DNA of 64,000 bases from Dama dama (lineage: Eukaryota; Chordata; Mammalia; Artiodactyla; Cervidae), in contig NC_083698.1 in NCBI RefSeq assembly GCF_033118175.1, positions 73,687,001-73,751,000 on the forward strand, read 5' to 3'. This document shows positions 10,301 to 23,231 of this stretch, one piece after another (the first letter of the stretch is position 1; the number at the start of each line of letters is the position of its first letter). The notes under the pieces are model-generated. The model saw only the letters and a list, made by a program, of their open reading frames with translations, did no database searches and had not been told where the DNA came from. The position numbers and the translations under genes were made by a program.

Positions 10301-13300
10301 TGTGGACAGCTGCAGAGGTGGCAGGCGGGCAGGACCTTGAGCAGTCCACCTGCCAGCCCAGCCCAGGTCACCCCAGCCACCCGTCCGTGCCCCTGCCAGC
10401 CCCAGGCACTCACGGGACACGGGGCACCCCAGCACCTCCAGGCGCATGCACAGGCTGCCGTTCCAAGTGAGTGGGTAGATGCGGATGAAACGGGCCACTA
10501 CTGGTTCCGGGAGCTCGCTCAGCACGGGTGTGTCCTTGTCCACGTTCCCGTGGAAGGTCTGGGGAGAGGCAGGCCTCAGAGCAGCCCCCAACCCTGGCTG
10601 AGACCCACCTGTGGCCCAGGAGGGTAGAGCCAAGGGCTCGGGGGCCCACCATTTCCTCGTAGCCGTTGGTGTACATCACCCATGTCTGGCTGTCGTTGCT
10701 GAAGCCCACGAAGAAGGAGGTCACAAAGTCGTCACTGGGGGGCAGACGGCGGTCAGGGCAAGGCTGCTCTCCCCACCCCAGGCTAAGGCCGAGGCCTTCG
10801 GGCGGCCTGAGCCCCCTCTTCTGGGCCCAAGAACCCAGAGCTAGCACATGTGGGGCTAGCTGGGGATCAGGAGAGGCTGCCATGCCTGCTGCACGCCTGA
10901 GGGTTGGTTGCTTTGCTTATCTGGACACAGGGAGCTGACCGGCCACACCCAAGGAGTCAGGGTGGGGGCCCTCGAGAGCCCACTGGAAGGTTCTGAACGG
11001 GACTCGGAGCCACGTCTGGAGCCACCCACCCCCACCAAGTGCCTGTGAGCCTGGCGGACGTACTGGATGCTGGAGTCGCGGCCCTGGGTGATGACGCCTG
11101 TGAACTTGGTGGTCCTTCTCGTGTCTACCTCGATCCACTGGGTCTGGGAGTCATCCTCAGCACACCACGCCCCATCGTAGTAGTCGTCCTCAGTGTCGCC
11201 GGCCTGTCAGGGACAGCAGGGAGGCTGAGCGGGCAGGGAGCCCCTGTGCAGCGGGGAGACGGGCCCATCCTGACACCCACCTGCATGTTGAGCCGGCCCC
11301 GCTGTGCGCCCAGGCCGTGGCGCAGCATGGAGGAGGCCCGGATCTGGTTGTCCTCAATGCGGTGCGACTCCATCCCGATGGGGGGGCACTCTGGAGACAC
11401 GGCACCCCAGGCTAGTGGCCCATTGGCTTCATCCCTCCATCGGTCCCTCCCTTCACTAAACCCAGAATGGAGGAGCCCAGTACCCACTTCCCCTCACATC
11501 AGGGGGTGCTAATTAGGGCAGCTCCACCCCATCCCATACTTCCCCTCCTTGGGCCTCAGCTTCCACCTCCGGGGAATGTGCTGAGGATGCCGGGTGCCAA
11601 GGGGCCATGAGGCCTACATGAAATCACAGGGACAGCCACCCCAGGGCCTGACGCATCACAGGCATTGTCTGTATCAGGGCCATCTGCACACCAGCCTTGT
11701 GCCCCAAGCTGTCCTTGGGGTCAGGGCCAGGGCAGACACTCCAGGGTCTCTCCCTTTTGCATCACTAAGAGCAGGAGAGAGTTCTGGAGGCCTAGAGTGC
11801 CATCAGGAAATCTGGGTTTGGGACCCACATGTGGCCTTGGATGGGTCACTTCTCCCATCATGCTTACCCAGCTGCTATTGCCCCGCCCCACAGCCCTCAT
11901 ACCCACCCTACAGCCCCCATACATACCCACATCCCCCAGCACACCCTGTCCCCACATCCATCCTGCAACCCCTCCAACCCCCCTGTCGTTATACACCCTA
12001 GCCTCTAGACCCCTCACTCACTGATTTTCTCTGCTGGAGCCCACTCCTCCTCCGACTCCTCACCCTTCCGGGGTCCTGGGGAGCAACAAAGGGAGGAGGC
12101 AGTGATAAGGGTCCCAGAGCATCTGGGAGTCTGGCTGGCCTCTCACAAGGACCCAGGCTGTGTAGGCCCAGCCCCCAGCCCCCAGAGACACACCTTTGGG
12201 GTCCTTGCCCTTCTCCACAGTCCATTTGTCATCCGTCTCCTCCTCCTTGGGGCTGCTGCCCTCCTTTTTGGGTTTCTCTGAAGGATGGAAGGTGAGAGGG
12301 TCCTGTTGGCTTAGCCTTGGAGTTCAGGGGGCAGGTGTTGTGGGGGTCAAGCCTGCCCTGGGGGCCGGCCCGGGGGTGGGGACAGTCTGGGTCCACTCAC
12401 TCAGCTCTTCTTTCTCTTCATCTGTTTCCAGGCCAGTGTCGGGCTTCTGGGGCTTGGGAGGCCGGAAGTAATAGTCCACTGTGGGGAGGGAGAGCCCTGA
12501 TGAGAGGGTCTGGGGCTGGTCCCAGGACCCCACCCCAGGAGCTCCCAGGTTCACAGGAGCCCAGGAGGGGAATGGAGTCCGAAGGGACCATGCAGGAGGG
12601 AGAGGAAGGCAGCAGCTTTGAAGGGATGGAAGTCCCGAGGGGTGAGGGGCGGCTAGGACGGGAGCTCAGGAGGGTCAGAGAGTGACGCCCACGGAGCTTA
12701 GGAAGAATAGGCCAAAACCGAGGGCAATGGGGAAGAGCTAAATTCAGGAGCCAGGAAGATCCAGCCTGACGGAGGAGATCAGATGAGGGCAGGCAGGTTG
12801 GAGGGGGTGGCGGGGGCAGTGGGGTTGGTGAGGTCACTGCCACCAAGCTGGAGATACAGGCAGCTTGGCCCTGGGATGCAGCTGTGGCGGACGGGGGGCC
12901 GTGGGCACTCACTGTCATCATAGTTGGGGATCACGTAGCCATCCTCATAGTCGGGGAGCAGCGGGGGTGGCAGGGGCTTCAGAGGCGGCGGCTCTGTGGA
13001 GGTGGGAGGCAGGGGTGGGCCAGAGTCCCCTCTCCTGGCACCCCCACCCCAAGTCTGCCCACATCCTACCGATCTTCTCCTCTGGGGCCTCAGAGCCCCG
13101 CCCAGGTGGCTCAGCCTTCTCCTCAGGGCGCTCAGGCCAGGGCCTCTCTGGCCTTCTCCTGCTGGGGGGCGGCCTGGGCTGCTTCTGCCGGCGGATGTAT
13201 TCAACTAGGGGAGAGGGTGGGCTCTGAGCCGGGCCAAGGTCAGGGAAGGTGGGGCCTCCAAGTGGACTATCGTAAACCTGGGCCAGGCGTCGGGATCTAG

Positions 13301-16300
13301 CCGGGGAGGCAGGGCAGGCGGGCCTCCCAGACGGCAGATCCTACTCACAGTCCTCATAGTCCTCCCGCTCTATCTGGTCGTTGTAGTCCAGCGTGGGCTG
13401 TTCCGTCTCCTCCTCCAGCTCTGGGGGAAAGTGCTTGTGGCCACCTCGTGGAAGATACTCCCCGATGCCCCCACCCAGCCCCACCCTGGAAACCCAGCAG
13501 GCCAGGGTGATTGGTCCCGTGAGGCCAGGCAGCTGGTGCCCACTCACCAGGCTGGTGCTCCACGTCGGTCTCTTCTCCTGGACCCCCCCAGGGATCTGGG
13601 AGGGGTCCACCTGCAACACAGACCCCAGGGGGGTGTGGATGGGAGGCCTGCCCTGACCACTGGCTCCACAGCGAGGCTCCACAAGATCTGGGCCCTGCTG
13701 ACACCCTCTGAACAGCTCACTCCCAGGGAGGCCTGGGCTGCTCCAGCCCTTTGCACCCTGCTGGCACTTCTGGAGGGACAGAGAGCTGGATGGCTTTCTG
13801 GGGAATCCAGGCACCGCTGTCTGGGAGGATCTGCTGCCCCAGCAGAGGGGCACCCTGTAGGCTCACAGCCCAGTAACACGGGCAGGTGGCTCTTGGGGGG
13901 GCTCAAGGGTCAGAGCCCAGGATGGTGGAGAGCTAGCCCCACCCACAAGGCCACCAAGCACTCCCTCCCGAGGGAAGGAGTGGTACTGAGGGAGCCTCAG
14001 CTGAATTGTTGTGTTCGTGACAACAATGAGGCCCGAGCGCCCATCGGGTCTGAGGGTCTGCAAGAGGCAGGGACTCAGGAACCTGCCCTTACCACCACCC
14101 CTCTGCAGCCCAGCAGGTCAGAGCCCCCGAACCCCAGAAGAGCTGAGTACACACCTCCCTCCTGGGGTAGTTCCTCGTGGTCGGGGCTGAGGAGTGGGGG
14201 CAGTGGCCATTGCGGGCTTTCAGAGGGGGTTGGGGTGGGGAGCTTCTTCCCAGCTAGCGGCCTCTTGGTGGCCTTGGGGGGCTTCTCCTTGGGCTTCTTG
14301 GTGGCCTTGGGGGGCTTCTCCTTGGGGGGCTTCTCCTTGGGCTGCTTCTCCTTGGGCTTCTTGGTGGCTTTGGGTGGCTTTTCCTTGGGCTTCTTGGTGG
14401 CCTTGGGGGGCTTCTCCTTGGGTGGCTTCTCCTTGGGTTTCTTAGGAGGCCTAGAGGACCCCTCTGGGGGCTGCTTGGTTGCCTTGGGGCCTTTGTCCTT
14501 CTTCCCTTTCTTCCCTTTGTCTTTGACTTTTCCGGGAGGCGCTGTTCAAGATGCAGATTCAGGTCAAATCAATGAAGAGCCCCCTCTATGCCCCAGGTAT
14601 CCCCCACAAGGTGCCCACAACCTGGGCAAAGGGGCTGTTGGTAGTTCTGTGTTTCCTAAATCAAGGAAACTGAGAGGTTAAGCCACTTGTGGTCATGGAA
14701 GAGCTGGGGTTGGAACCCAGGCTTTCTGTCTTCGAGACGTGCTGTTGCCACCACATGTTGACCTGGGTGGCTCAGCTTCTCAGGAGCAGGTCCTCACCCT
14801 CCCATCTGCCCAAGGAGCACCTCACAATCAACTCTTTCTCCACATGGGCCCTTGGTCAGTCAGGGCCCACTATTCTGCGCTGGTCATGGAAACAGCAGAG
14901 GGTGACTAAGTCATCCAGGCCTGAAGGAGCACCCAGTCTGAAGGGGGAGGCAGTCTCGTTCCTCTCACACAAAGTAAAGGGCATGGGCCTGGGGCCTCCC
15001 TGGAGCTAGAAAAGCTTCACTGAATAGGGATACGCATGCACGATCCCCTGTCCAGGACTAAGGAGTCTGGGGTAGGTTGGAAGCCATAACTACAGGGTAT
15101 CCTGGGGCCATGCAGAGGACAGAGGGACAGGCAAGTACTGCAGCTGCTTGCCCATCTGAGTCTGGCGGGGGGTGGGGGTGGGGGGGCAGGGAGCAAGGGC
15201 AGGGCCTGGGGTTGCCTGTAGGAATCTTCCAGGACCCTAAGCAAATGCCGCTGAAAATGTAATGGGGTTGTGGGGGCCACATGACTGAAATACAGGAAAA
15301 TCTACAAAATGCAGACAGCCAGGAGAAATAGAGCTGCCCCAGCAGCAAGCAAGAGGCCAGGACAGCAATCCTGGAATAGACAGGGGTGCTGAGATGGGTT
15401 CCAGAACCCGTCCCCCAGGGGTGGGGGAGGAGCCAGGAAAGATCTAGAGCAGGACAAAGGGGAGGGGCCGCTGACCTCAGGAATGATGGATGGTGCCTTG
15501 GAAGTCTCCTGGGAGAGAGATCAGCAAGACCCTTGCCCACCCTCCAGAAGGTCATGATAAACAGCTAAGATTTATTGACAACTGATTATATAAGAGGCAC
15601 TGGGCTAAATGCTTTGGTGATGTATCACCTCATTTCATCCTCACAATAACCTGAGACCACTGCCCCGCTGCTCCTGGAAGCCTTGAGGAGACAGGAGGTC
15701 TTCTGCACCCCTTCCCCTGCCTCTACTCCTGGAGTAGGAGGCCAGGCAGCAGAGGGCTGCGGATCCTTCCCAGGGAAGGCTGGAGGCTGGGTCTCTGGCA
15801 GTGGTGTGGCACGGACAGTGTGTGCCACCATCAGGCTGAGTGGCCCCACTGAGACAGCAGGGCCCTTCACCTTCACACCGCCCTGGGGAGGGGGCTGCCA
15901 AGTCCCCTGTTAGCGCGAGTCTAGTCCCTCCAGGGGTTTGGGGGCTGTGCAACAGGGACTGGGAGGACCCAATCCACTGGGCAGTGGACCTGCTGGATGT
16001 GTCTCCAACCTCAGGGCTACCAGCCAGCGCTGACCTCTGCCTGGCACACTGTCCCGCCAGACATCTGGGCTCTCTTGTGCCTATGGAGCCATTCCTCACG
16101 CTGGGCAGACTGGACATGGGCCAAACCCTACCGAGGCCCGCCATTCTCACCTGTGGCGCGGGCTGTCCCGGCGGCCCCCCATCACGCCAAGGGCCACCCC
16201 TGCAAAGCTCTTACCCTCTTCGGCCACCCCCGGCCGCGCCCCCGGCTTGCCCCCTGTCTGGGGTTTGCGGGCGGGAAGGGTGGGTTCAGGGCGCGGTGGG

Positions 16301-16467
16301 GCGTCCACGGCGTCCTCCCGGGGCTCGGACTCCAGCTCGGACAGGAAGCCCTCGAGGAACTCCTCGATCTCGTCGTCGGTCAGCACCGTCTGCGGGCGCC
16401 CCCCGGGGCACAGCGCCAGCAGCACCAGGAGGCCGCCGAGCAGGGGCGCCCGGAGCAGGGCCGCCAT
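7310..16467 (-). CDS. AEBP1: AE-binding protein 1 / aortic carboxypeptidase-like protein, 21 coding exons
   Basis: Secreted collagen-binding matrix protein; a shorter form has been described as a repressor. Exons in transcript order (plus coordinates): 16215-16467, 14155-14541, 13548-13610, 13349-13420, 13070-13204, 12913-12993, 12401-12478, 12194-12277, 12022-12075, 11281-11390, 11064-11203, 10650-10734, 10414-10558, 10224-10309, 9940-10063, 9471-9667, 9197-9376, 8631-8982, 8411-8550, 8162-8261, 7310-7941. They total 3498 nt, 1165 residues, against about 1158 in human. Order: signal peptide (about 1-25, Leu-rich, PGGRPQ); Lys/Pro repeats (exon 2); acidic/Pro linker; discoidin domain (about 403-561, CPPIGMESHRIEDNQ to CMRLEVLGCP); M14 carboxypeptidase-like domain; transthyretin-like fold; basic then acidic tail ending VETYTVNFGDF. 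Zinc ligands H and E of GIHGNE are present. The third ligand is Asn (ANLNGGER) and the catalytic Glu is Tyr (LSIYLGCDKFP), so it is a pseudo-enzyme, as known for the family. Confidence 0.96.
7452..7487 (-). repeat. AEBP1: In-frame hexanucleotide repeat in AEBP1 last exon
   Basis: Six perfect GTCTCC units on the plus strand encode six Glu-Thr dipeptides (SETETET...) just before TYTEVVTEFG. Flanking code is acidic (PEEEEGEEEGE). Confidence 0.95.
14235..14450 (-). repeat. AEBP1: Lys/Pro-rich tandem repeats in AEBP1 exon 2
   Basis: About 30-33 bp units encode imperfect copies of KPKEKPPKATK, with truncated KEKPP units between them. On the plus strand they read as GGGGGCTTCTCCTTGGG-like blocks. 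The repeats are basic and lie in the N-terminal linker of the protein. Confidence 0.9.
15565..15660 (-). repeat. MIR-like fragment in AEBP1 intron 1
   Basis: 'GGCACTGGGCTAAATGCTTT ... CATTTCATCCTCACAATAAC' is the antisense MIR pattern. Confidence 0.7.
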
Positions 16468-17010
16468 GGTCACAGCACACACTGGGAGACAGGGGCGCTG
16501 GGGAGGGGGCTCCGGGGGAGAGGGGCGGGCAGGGGGCTTAGGAGCGCCGGGGCGGGGCGGGGGGTGTTGCTCGGGGAGGGGTGGGGGGTGATTCGGGGAG
16601 GGGCGGGTGGGAGGATCAGGGGTGGGTAGGGGACTCCGGCATGCGGCGCGGGGGTGCTCCGGGCCAGGCAGTGACTCGGGGGTCGGTGGGGGCTCAGGGA
16701 TGGTCAGGGGGTTCCAAGGCGCTGGCGGCGGCTGGGAGCTCAGGTCCCGCGTGGCGCGCTCCCGCGCGGACCGCCTTCTCCAAAGCGCCAGTGGCGGCCG
16801 GGGCGGGGGCGCCGGGGCTTCCGGAGCCGGCTCTCCCCACCCGGGGGGAAGGAGGAGGAGGAGGAGGAGGAGGAGCCGGGCGTGGACGGAGGGGCTGCGG
16901 GGGGGCTGAGCAGTCCAGGCGCAGCGCGCGCTTGGCACTTCCCGAAGTGGGAACTGCGGGCGGTGTCCGGGACCTGGGTCCCGCGCCCAGGAAGGAAGGC
17001 CCCCGGGGAA
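16150..17010 (-). promoter_or_regulatory. AEBP1: AEBP1 CpG-rich promoter / 5' region
   Basis: A dense CpG block covers the first coding exon and about 500 bp upstream. It has repeated GGGCGGG/GGGGCGG motifs (about 16520-16630) and a GAG trinucleotide run (about 16852-16874). No convincing TATA box is seen. The ATG is at 16467-16465 in a gccATGG context. The exact transcription start is not determinable by eye. Confidence 0.65.
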
Positions 17011-20000
17011 GGAGGGCTGGAGGGATTGTGAGGTCCTGAGGGTGCTGGTGGGAGGGCCCCGACGCCCCTGCCCCGTTCTGTCTGAAGTACCACCTCCAAG
17101 CCAGATGGGAAATGGAGTCGGTGCCCCAGGGATGCCCCTCCAGCGCCTGCTGGAGGTGAGCAGGAACCCTGAGAGCAGAGCCAAGCCATGGACTCTGGCC
17201 TCGAGGACCTTACCCCCTCTACAGACCCGCAGGAGAGTCCCAACCCATCCTTTCCTCTCTCTGGAGTCTTCAGTCAGACATCCAGCTAACCCCCCAGGTC
17301 CATGAGAGACCGTTCCTATGCTGGCCCTCAGGGAGACACCACACTTTGGGAATTCACTCTAGCCAGGGACAGGTGCAAAACTGCCCTGAGGACGGGCTAA
17401 CTGCTCTGTTGGAAGTAGGATCCCCCATTTAAGATTGCCTCTCCCTTCCGAGGATACTGACTTACAAGGACAAGTTTGGAGGGGGGTCAGAGATGGAGCA
17501 AGGAGGGAGGAGATGCCTTTCACATTTTATTAAATTGTATGCGTCATTCATAGGAATGAGCTGTCAGGGGCATGGAGGGACTCAGCCCTGACACAGCAAT
17601 CTCTATACAAATTCAGGGAGTTTTTGCCCTCTCCTGCACTCCGAGCAACAGAGGGAGGCATCCCAGATTAAGAACCCTAGAAAGGAGGCAGGAGGCAGGA
17701 GGCAGGAGATAAGACACTACCCCTGAGGACATGCATCAGCTGAGAGAGTTGGTGGGTGCCTTCAACACAACCAAGCTGTGTGCTGGAACCTGCCATGGGA
17801 ACAGATCACTCAGCACCTGAATAGGAGCCACGGATGTTTTCGGGCAGACCCCATCCCCTATAGTTTCTTTTACTGTTTCCTTGGTGAACATTGCTTCACC
17901 TCTAGGAATACACTGTTTTCCCCAACAGCTGACATCCCAACAAGGACAAACAGGCATTCTTCGCCTTCCTCTTACCAGATCCCAGTCTTTTAAAACTGTG
18001 TTTACTGTACCTCCCTCTATCACATTGATGGGCGGGTGGAGGGCGGGCGGTAGTGTCTGTGGGGTTGTGGTACATAGATCGGGTAGTCAGAGACTCCCAG
18101 ATCGATTAGTAATGTCTGCCATGGGCGCCCTGTGCTGCCATGTGTGCCTGGTATTTCCATGTGGCTTCTCAAAGGGCAGATGTTAGCTGGCCCCAGATGG
18201 GCATGACACCTAAGGCCAGAGCTCCCAGAACAGTCCTCCTTGATGGGATGAGGAAGCAATAAAAGTATACCTGGAGCCTATGGGCCAAGTTTAGCAGCAC
18301 TCAGCCCTGAACCAACGCTGTCTGTCTCAGGAGGCCCTGAGATGATGAACAGGAGGCAGCTGAGGAGTGCTGTGGGGGCTGCTGACTCAGCCCCGACCTG
18401 GGGGCAGGGGCAGGACCCAGGGGGCTCTGCCTTCTCTCACCTCTTTCTCTCAAGGCCCTTCCTTCACTCCCAGCTCCTGTCACTTCCCTGAGGAGACCAA
18501 GGCCGCCCACCTGGGCTCTCGGAGCATGCCTCACCCCCACCCCAGTCAGGCCTCCTTGTCCCTGTGCTGTCCATGCCCTGCTGTCCTGGCACCAGTAGGA
18601 TGAAGCAAGCTCTTACCCATAAATGTCCTCTGCGAGCCTCTGAATCATCATTCTCAAAACTTCTGCCTTGGAATTTGTTCTGTGGCCCCCAGTTGAGTGT
18701 GTCAAGTAGGAAGGCCCAAGGCTCGGGGGAGGGGGCAGCTCTAGAACGTCACTTCCCTGGGAACAGCTCCCAAGTTCAGCTGGCTCACACATGGATCAGA
18801 TTTGAGCTCCACATCCTCTGCCAGGGAAAATAAAAGCCATAAGAAAATTAAAAAAGAAATAGAAACTTTTCCTCAGTCACGGTGAGTCACCAACGGGAAC
18901 ATGAGCAAGGACTTGTGGGAAGCTGGGCCCTGAAGTGGGGTGGGCAGGGGGCTGGGGGCCATCCCTGCCTCCCTTGAGGGTCTGGGCAGGTGAGGGGGTG
19001 GTGACTGATGTCCCTGCCAAGCCCGTATCTCCCCTCAGGGAGCAGGGCTGGGATTCCACTCAGCTTTCAGACCTGCACTCAGGAAGTCGCGCAGACCTGG
19101 GCCTGTCAGGAGACGCCTGTCTGCTGAGGAGCCCTGTCATCTAAACCAAACTCCCCAAGGGCAGCAGCCCAGGCCAGGAAGAGGCAGGCCAAGAGGTGGG
19201 AGGCTTGATGCCTCTTGTGCCTGCCACTCACCCTCCTGGGGTCCAGCTCCCCTTGCCAGAGGGTGCGGCATCTGTATCCAAGTCCATGGATTCTCCTGAG
19301 CCAGTCTGGGAGTCTGCCGGACATCTTGGGCCCCCCACCTCCAGCTTCCTAAGGAGAAGCCAGGGCCTTTCCCTCCAGCACAGTGAAGCCTGCCCTAGGG
19401 GCCACAACAGGACTGGACGTGACAGGCAGAGGCAAGGCAACTTATCACCCTGGTGGACCTATCCTTGCTGCTTCCAGAGTGGGGAAGGGGCATTCTAAGG
19501 GGAGCTGACATGGGCTGGGGAGGGAGGGAGACAGTGTGCGTGGAGTTTTCCTGCAGCCTTGTGAGGGTCAGGCTGGTGGAGCCCACAGATGGCACGGTGG
19601 GGAGAGGAAGGGGCATGGCCGGTGCTCCCAAGCTCTGACCAGACTGGGATGGGTCCTGTTTAACTCATGGGCCAAGAGCTCACCTCTGAGAGCCATTGAG
19701 AAAGACCATGCCAGGAAGGCTGCCTGCCAGGGTGGGAGGGCCCCAGGAGAGACTGGGAGAGGGGTGCGGGGTGCTCCCACCTCGGGTCAGGAGCAGGGAC
19801 ACTGCAGAGGTGTGTAACAAGGTCCATCTGGGAGGAACGGTGCAATGTAGAGGCCCTGTGGGCTGCAGTGAAGGGCAGGAGGGGGGTGGACATGTAGGCA
19901 AAGCTGTCACGTTGGGGCACCAAGGCCATTTTGCCCCTTTCAGTAATGCCCCCAGCAGGGTGGGGAGCCAGAAGCTCCCACATTGGGAGGGGGTGAGGAG

Positions 20001-22235
20001 GTGGAGCAGAGATGGGAAGGAATGGAACCCACCCTCTTCCCACTATGGTAGGGTCACTCATACAGGGATAAGAAATCAGTGCAGAATGGGCTTGCCTTGT
20101 TAATCTTTCAGCTGTGACAGCTTCCCCAGTGAGAAGAGGGACCCAGGATGGACCCGGGGCATGGGGGAGAGGGCTTTCCTGCTTCCTCCAGCTCATCTCA
20201 GAAGCCACTATTAAAACTATGACCTTAAATAACTTGATTTTCTCAGGCTGTAAGTTGAGGGGGTGACTCCATGACCACTAGCGGCTCCCCACCCCTGATT
20301 GGAAGGGTTTCCCATTCAGACAGTCCGTGTCTAGCAAGATTAGCATCTGTCTTTGCACATCAGACAATTTGGAACTCGAGGCAACTCTGGCCTGAGCCTC
20401 AGGAGGTGTGAGGGTCAGTTCCTTCCTGGAGTGGATCCCAGGTGGCCTTGACCCCATTCCCCCCACCACAAGACCTCAGAGTTCCTGTCCTACAAACGTG
20501 GTGACCACACCCTCCCCACGAGATGGGGAGATGATGCAGTGGCTCCATCCAAGCACTCACTCTCCACATCCAGTGAAGTTAGGAGTCCCTAGAGGATGAT
20601 GCCCCAAGCCATGGGTGCCTTTCCCTAAATAGAGCCTCTAATGGGCCTCTCGGGGAACTCGTCCATTCTAACGGTCTCAGCAGAGTCTCTGCACCAAGGG
20701 GCACCACGTCTCAGCTTCCTGAGTGCCTGAGAAGATGTCCCCAGGCCGTCCTGCCAGGACTGCTAGCCACGTCAGCAGGAGAACTGCCTCATCCCAAGTC
20801 ACTGTGGCCAGAAGGTGGGTGATCTCATCACCCTCCACCTCCCAGTCCCCACCCCACCACAGCACCAGCCCCTCCACTCTGGGTCCCCAGCAGTCTGAGC
20901 ACGTAACTGTGGGTGTGTGACTCTGACTGCAGCTCATGTGTTCACTAGGCAGGTCTCCACAAAGTTTTCAACAAGGTCCAGGTCTGAGTGTGGCCCGGAG
21001 ACCCAACAATTGTGGAGGTAGCCTTCTTCTGAAGATGTTCAGGTCAGAGGAAACAGGATATGAGTGACTAGACTCCCCAGAACAGAGGGCACAGGGGCGG
21101 ACATTGACCCCCAGGGATGTGGAGCTCTGCCCGTGAGTAAAAGGGAAGGGAGTTACTCGTGGGAGAGGTTCTGCCTCTCCAAGCTCAGACTTGTCACATC
21201 GGTCACCCACGTCTTGGGCCCCAGCACGTGGGCAGTGGACTGGACAGTAATGATGATTTCAGTTCTTGTGGCGCACATGCAGCAGCTTCCCCCATGTTCA
21301 TGTGAGGAAACTTGGGTTCAGGGAGAAGAGACGTGTCCTCGTCAGTGATGGTATGTCTGTGAGGCCAGACCAAAAGCTCTTTCCCTTCAGTTTACATAGT
21401 CTCTGGCACCAGGCCACAGGGCCACGGGGCCACCAGCCCATCCTGCTGAGACCCAAGCATCACCAGGAACCACCCTAGTGCCTCAGCCTGGGCAGAGTTG
21501 GGAAACTCACCTGCCAAAAGGACCAGGGTGTCCCAGTTCTAACTGGGGCAGCCGCAGAGCACCGGGAGGTTTGGGTCCCCAAGGCAGCAGCTCAGACACG
21601 GCCCAGCTGGCCAGAATGATAGGGGCCAGGGAGGGGTGTAACTGGAAGCCAGGTCTCCGGACCTTAGGCACTGGGATCAGGCACCAGGCTCTCCCAGTCT
21701 CCTGGAGTCCTGAGTCTGCCTCCAGGGACCAAGGAAGAAGGACCCAGGCCCACCAGGTCTCTCTGCTCCTTCTCAGGGGGGGCCCTGGAAACGCCCTCTG
21801 TCTGCAGTCTGGATGTTACCAGGGGATAAATCTGCTCAGGCTCACCAGGAGGGTGGTTCCCAGAGCCAGGGGACCCGGGGTCTCCCAGACAGTGTCTAGT
21901 CATCCGCACAACTGGCCGAATGATTTTCTTGGTTTCCGACAACTTGAAAACCACATGTGATTTTCCACAGTCCTGTGCCCCCGCCCAGCTCCCTAGGCCC
22001 GGACTGCTGAGTGAGCAGAGTTCACCAGAATTCCTTCCACTCACCACAGGACCCAGCCCCCAGGAGACTGGGGGGTCACCACAGCCGCAGGGGGGCTGAG
22101 GAGCCGAGGGGGCGGGAGGCGGGGGCCTCCAGTGCCTGAGTAATTCTGCAGCCCGCAGACTGGGATGAGGGCGATGGTGTCATGTGACCATCAGCCGGGC
22201 CTGTTCGGTTCCAGACGGGCTCTAGTGGAAAAAAG
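17011..22235. other. Intergenic stretch, no gene recognised
   Basis: Mostly unique-looking, moderately GC-rich sequence between the divergent AEBP1 and POLM promoters. Small open frames on both strands show no recognisable family and lack splice-consistent partners. A tandem GGAGGCA run sits near 17685-17707. A GC-rich patch lies at about 22080-22140. Distal regulatory elements are possible but not visible. Confidence 0.5.
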
Positions 22236-22239
22236 TATG

Positions 22240-22520
22240 TGAATCGTTCCTCCCACCTTCATCTAAATTGAGTCCCAATGGATTAAAGATGTAGCTGTTG
22301 ACAGAGACACCATCACAGTAGCAAAAGAAAACATAGGAATCTGTGCTTATACTTTTGTGGGGGAAGTCTTTCCAAGTAGAAACTGTAGGAGGATGCGGAA
22401 TTTTGGTTGCATAAAAGCTCTAGATTTCTGTTCAAAATATCCTGAAAGTGAAGTTAAAAGGCAAACAAAACACTGGAAATATACCTGCAACCCCGAGATC
22501 AGAAAGAAAAACATTTTAGG
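22240..22520 (+). repeat. Old L1 3'-ORF2 fragment
   Basis: The series 'TGGATTAAAGATGTAG ... GAAAACATAGGAA' follows the conserved C-terminal L1 ORF2 sequence, degraded. Confidence 0.6.
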
Positions 22521-22529
22521 AGCTGTCCC

Positions 22530-22670
22530 TAGCCTCAGAATTTCTCTCCAAGCCTCAGTTTCTCTCCTCTGTACAATGGGATAATATTAACTCTATCACT
22601 CCCTTGTGAAAAGGGCACAAGGACTCATTGAAATAAATCTAGAAAGCTGTGACTGAAAAGTACTAATTCT
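22530..22670 (+). repeat. MIR-like fragment
   Basis: 'CTCAGTTTCTCTCCTCTGTACAATGGG' style core of MIR, followed by its A/T-rich tail. Confidence 0.65.
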
Positions 22671-22699
22671 TCAATAAAGGGAAGCCATTCTTATTTTAT

Positions 22700-23039
22700 T
22701 TTGTTTTATTTTATTTTGGCTGTGCTGGGTCTTCATTACTGCATGGGCTTTTTTCTAGTTGCGGAGAGTGGGGGCTACTCCCCACTTGTGACGCTCGGGC
22801 TTCTCATTGTTGTGGTTTCTCCTGTCGTGGAGCACAGGCTCTAGGGTGCTTGGGCTTCAGTAATTGCAGCACAGAGGCTCAGTAGTTACAGCTTTCAGGC
22901 TCTGGAGCACAGGCTCAATAGTTGTGGTGCATGGGCTTAGTTGTTGTGAGGCATGTGGGATCTTCCTGGATCAGGGATCTAATTCATGTCTCCTGCTCTG
23001 GTAGGTGGATTCTTTACCACTGAGCCACTAGGGAAGCCT
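22700..23039 (-). repeat. Full-length CHR SINE
   Basis: It runs from 'TTTTGGCTGTGCTGGGTC' to 'CCACTAGGGAAGCC' in reverse orientation, about 330 bp. The A-tail complement is a TTTTA-rich run at 22690-22716. Internal repeated 'GGCTCAGTAGTT' blocks are typical of the family. Confidence 0.8.
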
Positions 23040-23104
23040 CCCCTCCACCCCCTCTGGTTTTTTTTTTTTTTTTTTTACATTTTTAAAGCTAATTTGACCT
23101 TGTT

Positions 23105-23231
23105 TCCTTTATTATTATTATTATTTTGGCTGAGCTGCATGTGGGATCTTAGTTCCTCAACAAGGGATCAAACTTGCACCCTCTGGAGTGGAAGTGTAGA
23201 GTCTTAACCACTGGACCGCAAGGAAAGTCCA
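23105..23231 (-). repeat. Short CHR SINE with TTA microsatellite
   Basis: 'TTGGCTGAGCTGCATGTGGG' to 'GGACCGCAAGGAAAGTCC' on the plus strand. A TTA repeat at about 23111-23126 marks the original tail. Confidence 0.75.

Noticed and set aside
9770..10627. 285-codon plus-strand frame
   Set aside because: Antisense of AEBP1 exons and GC-rich introns, with no protein family recognised.
13431..14681. 416-codon plus-strand frame rich in Gly/Leu/Phe
   Set aside because: It is the antisense shadow of AEBP1 exon 2 and neighbouring introns; the GGFSLG pattern is the complement of the Lys/Pro repeats.
16147..17184. 345-codon minus-strand frame over the AEBP1 promoter
   Set aside because: It is Pro-rich chance coding in 5' UTR/promoter sequence that joins the real AEBP1 start in the same frame; the signal peptide start at 16467 is the conserved one.
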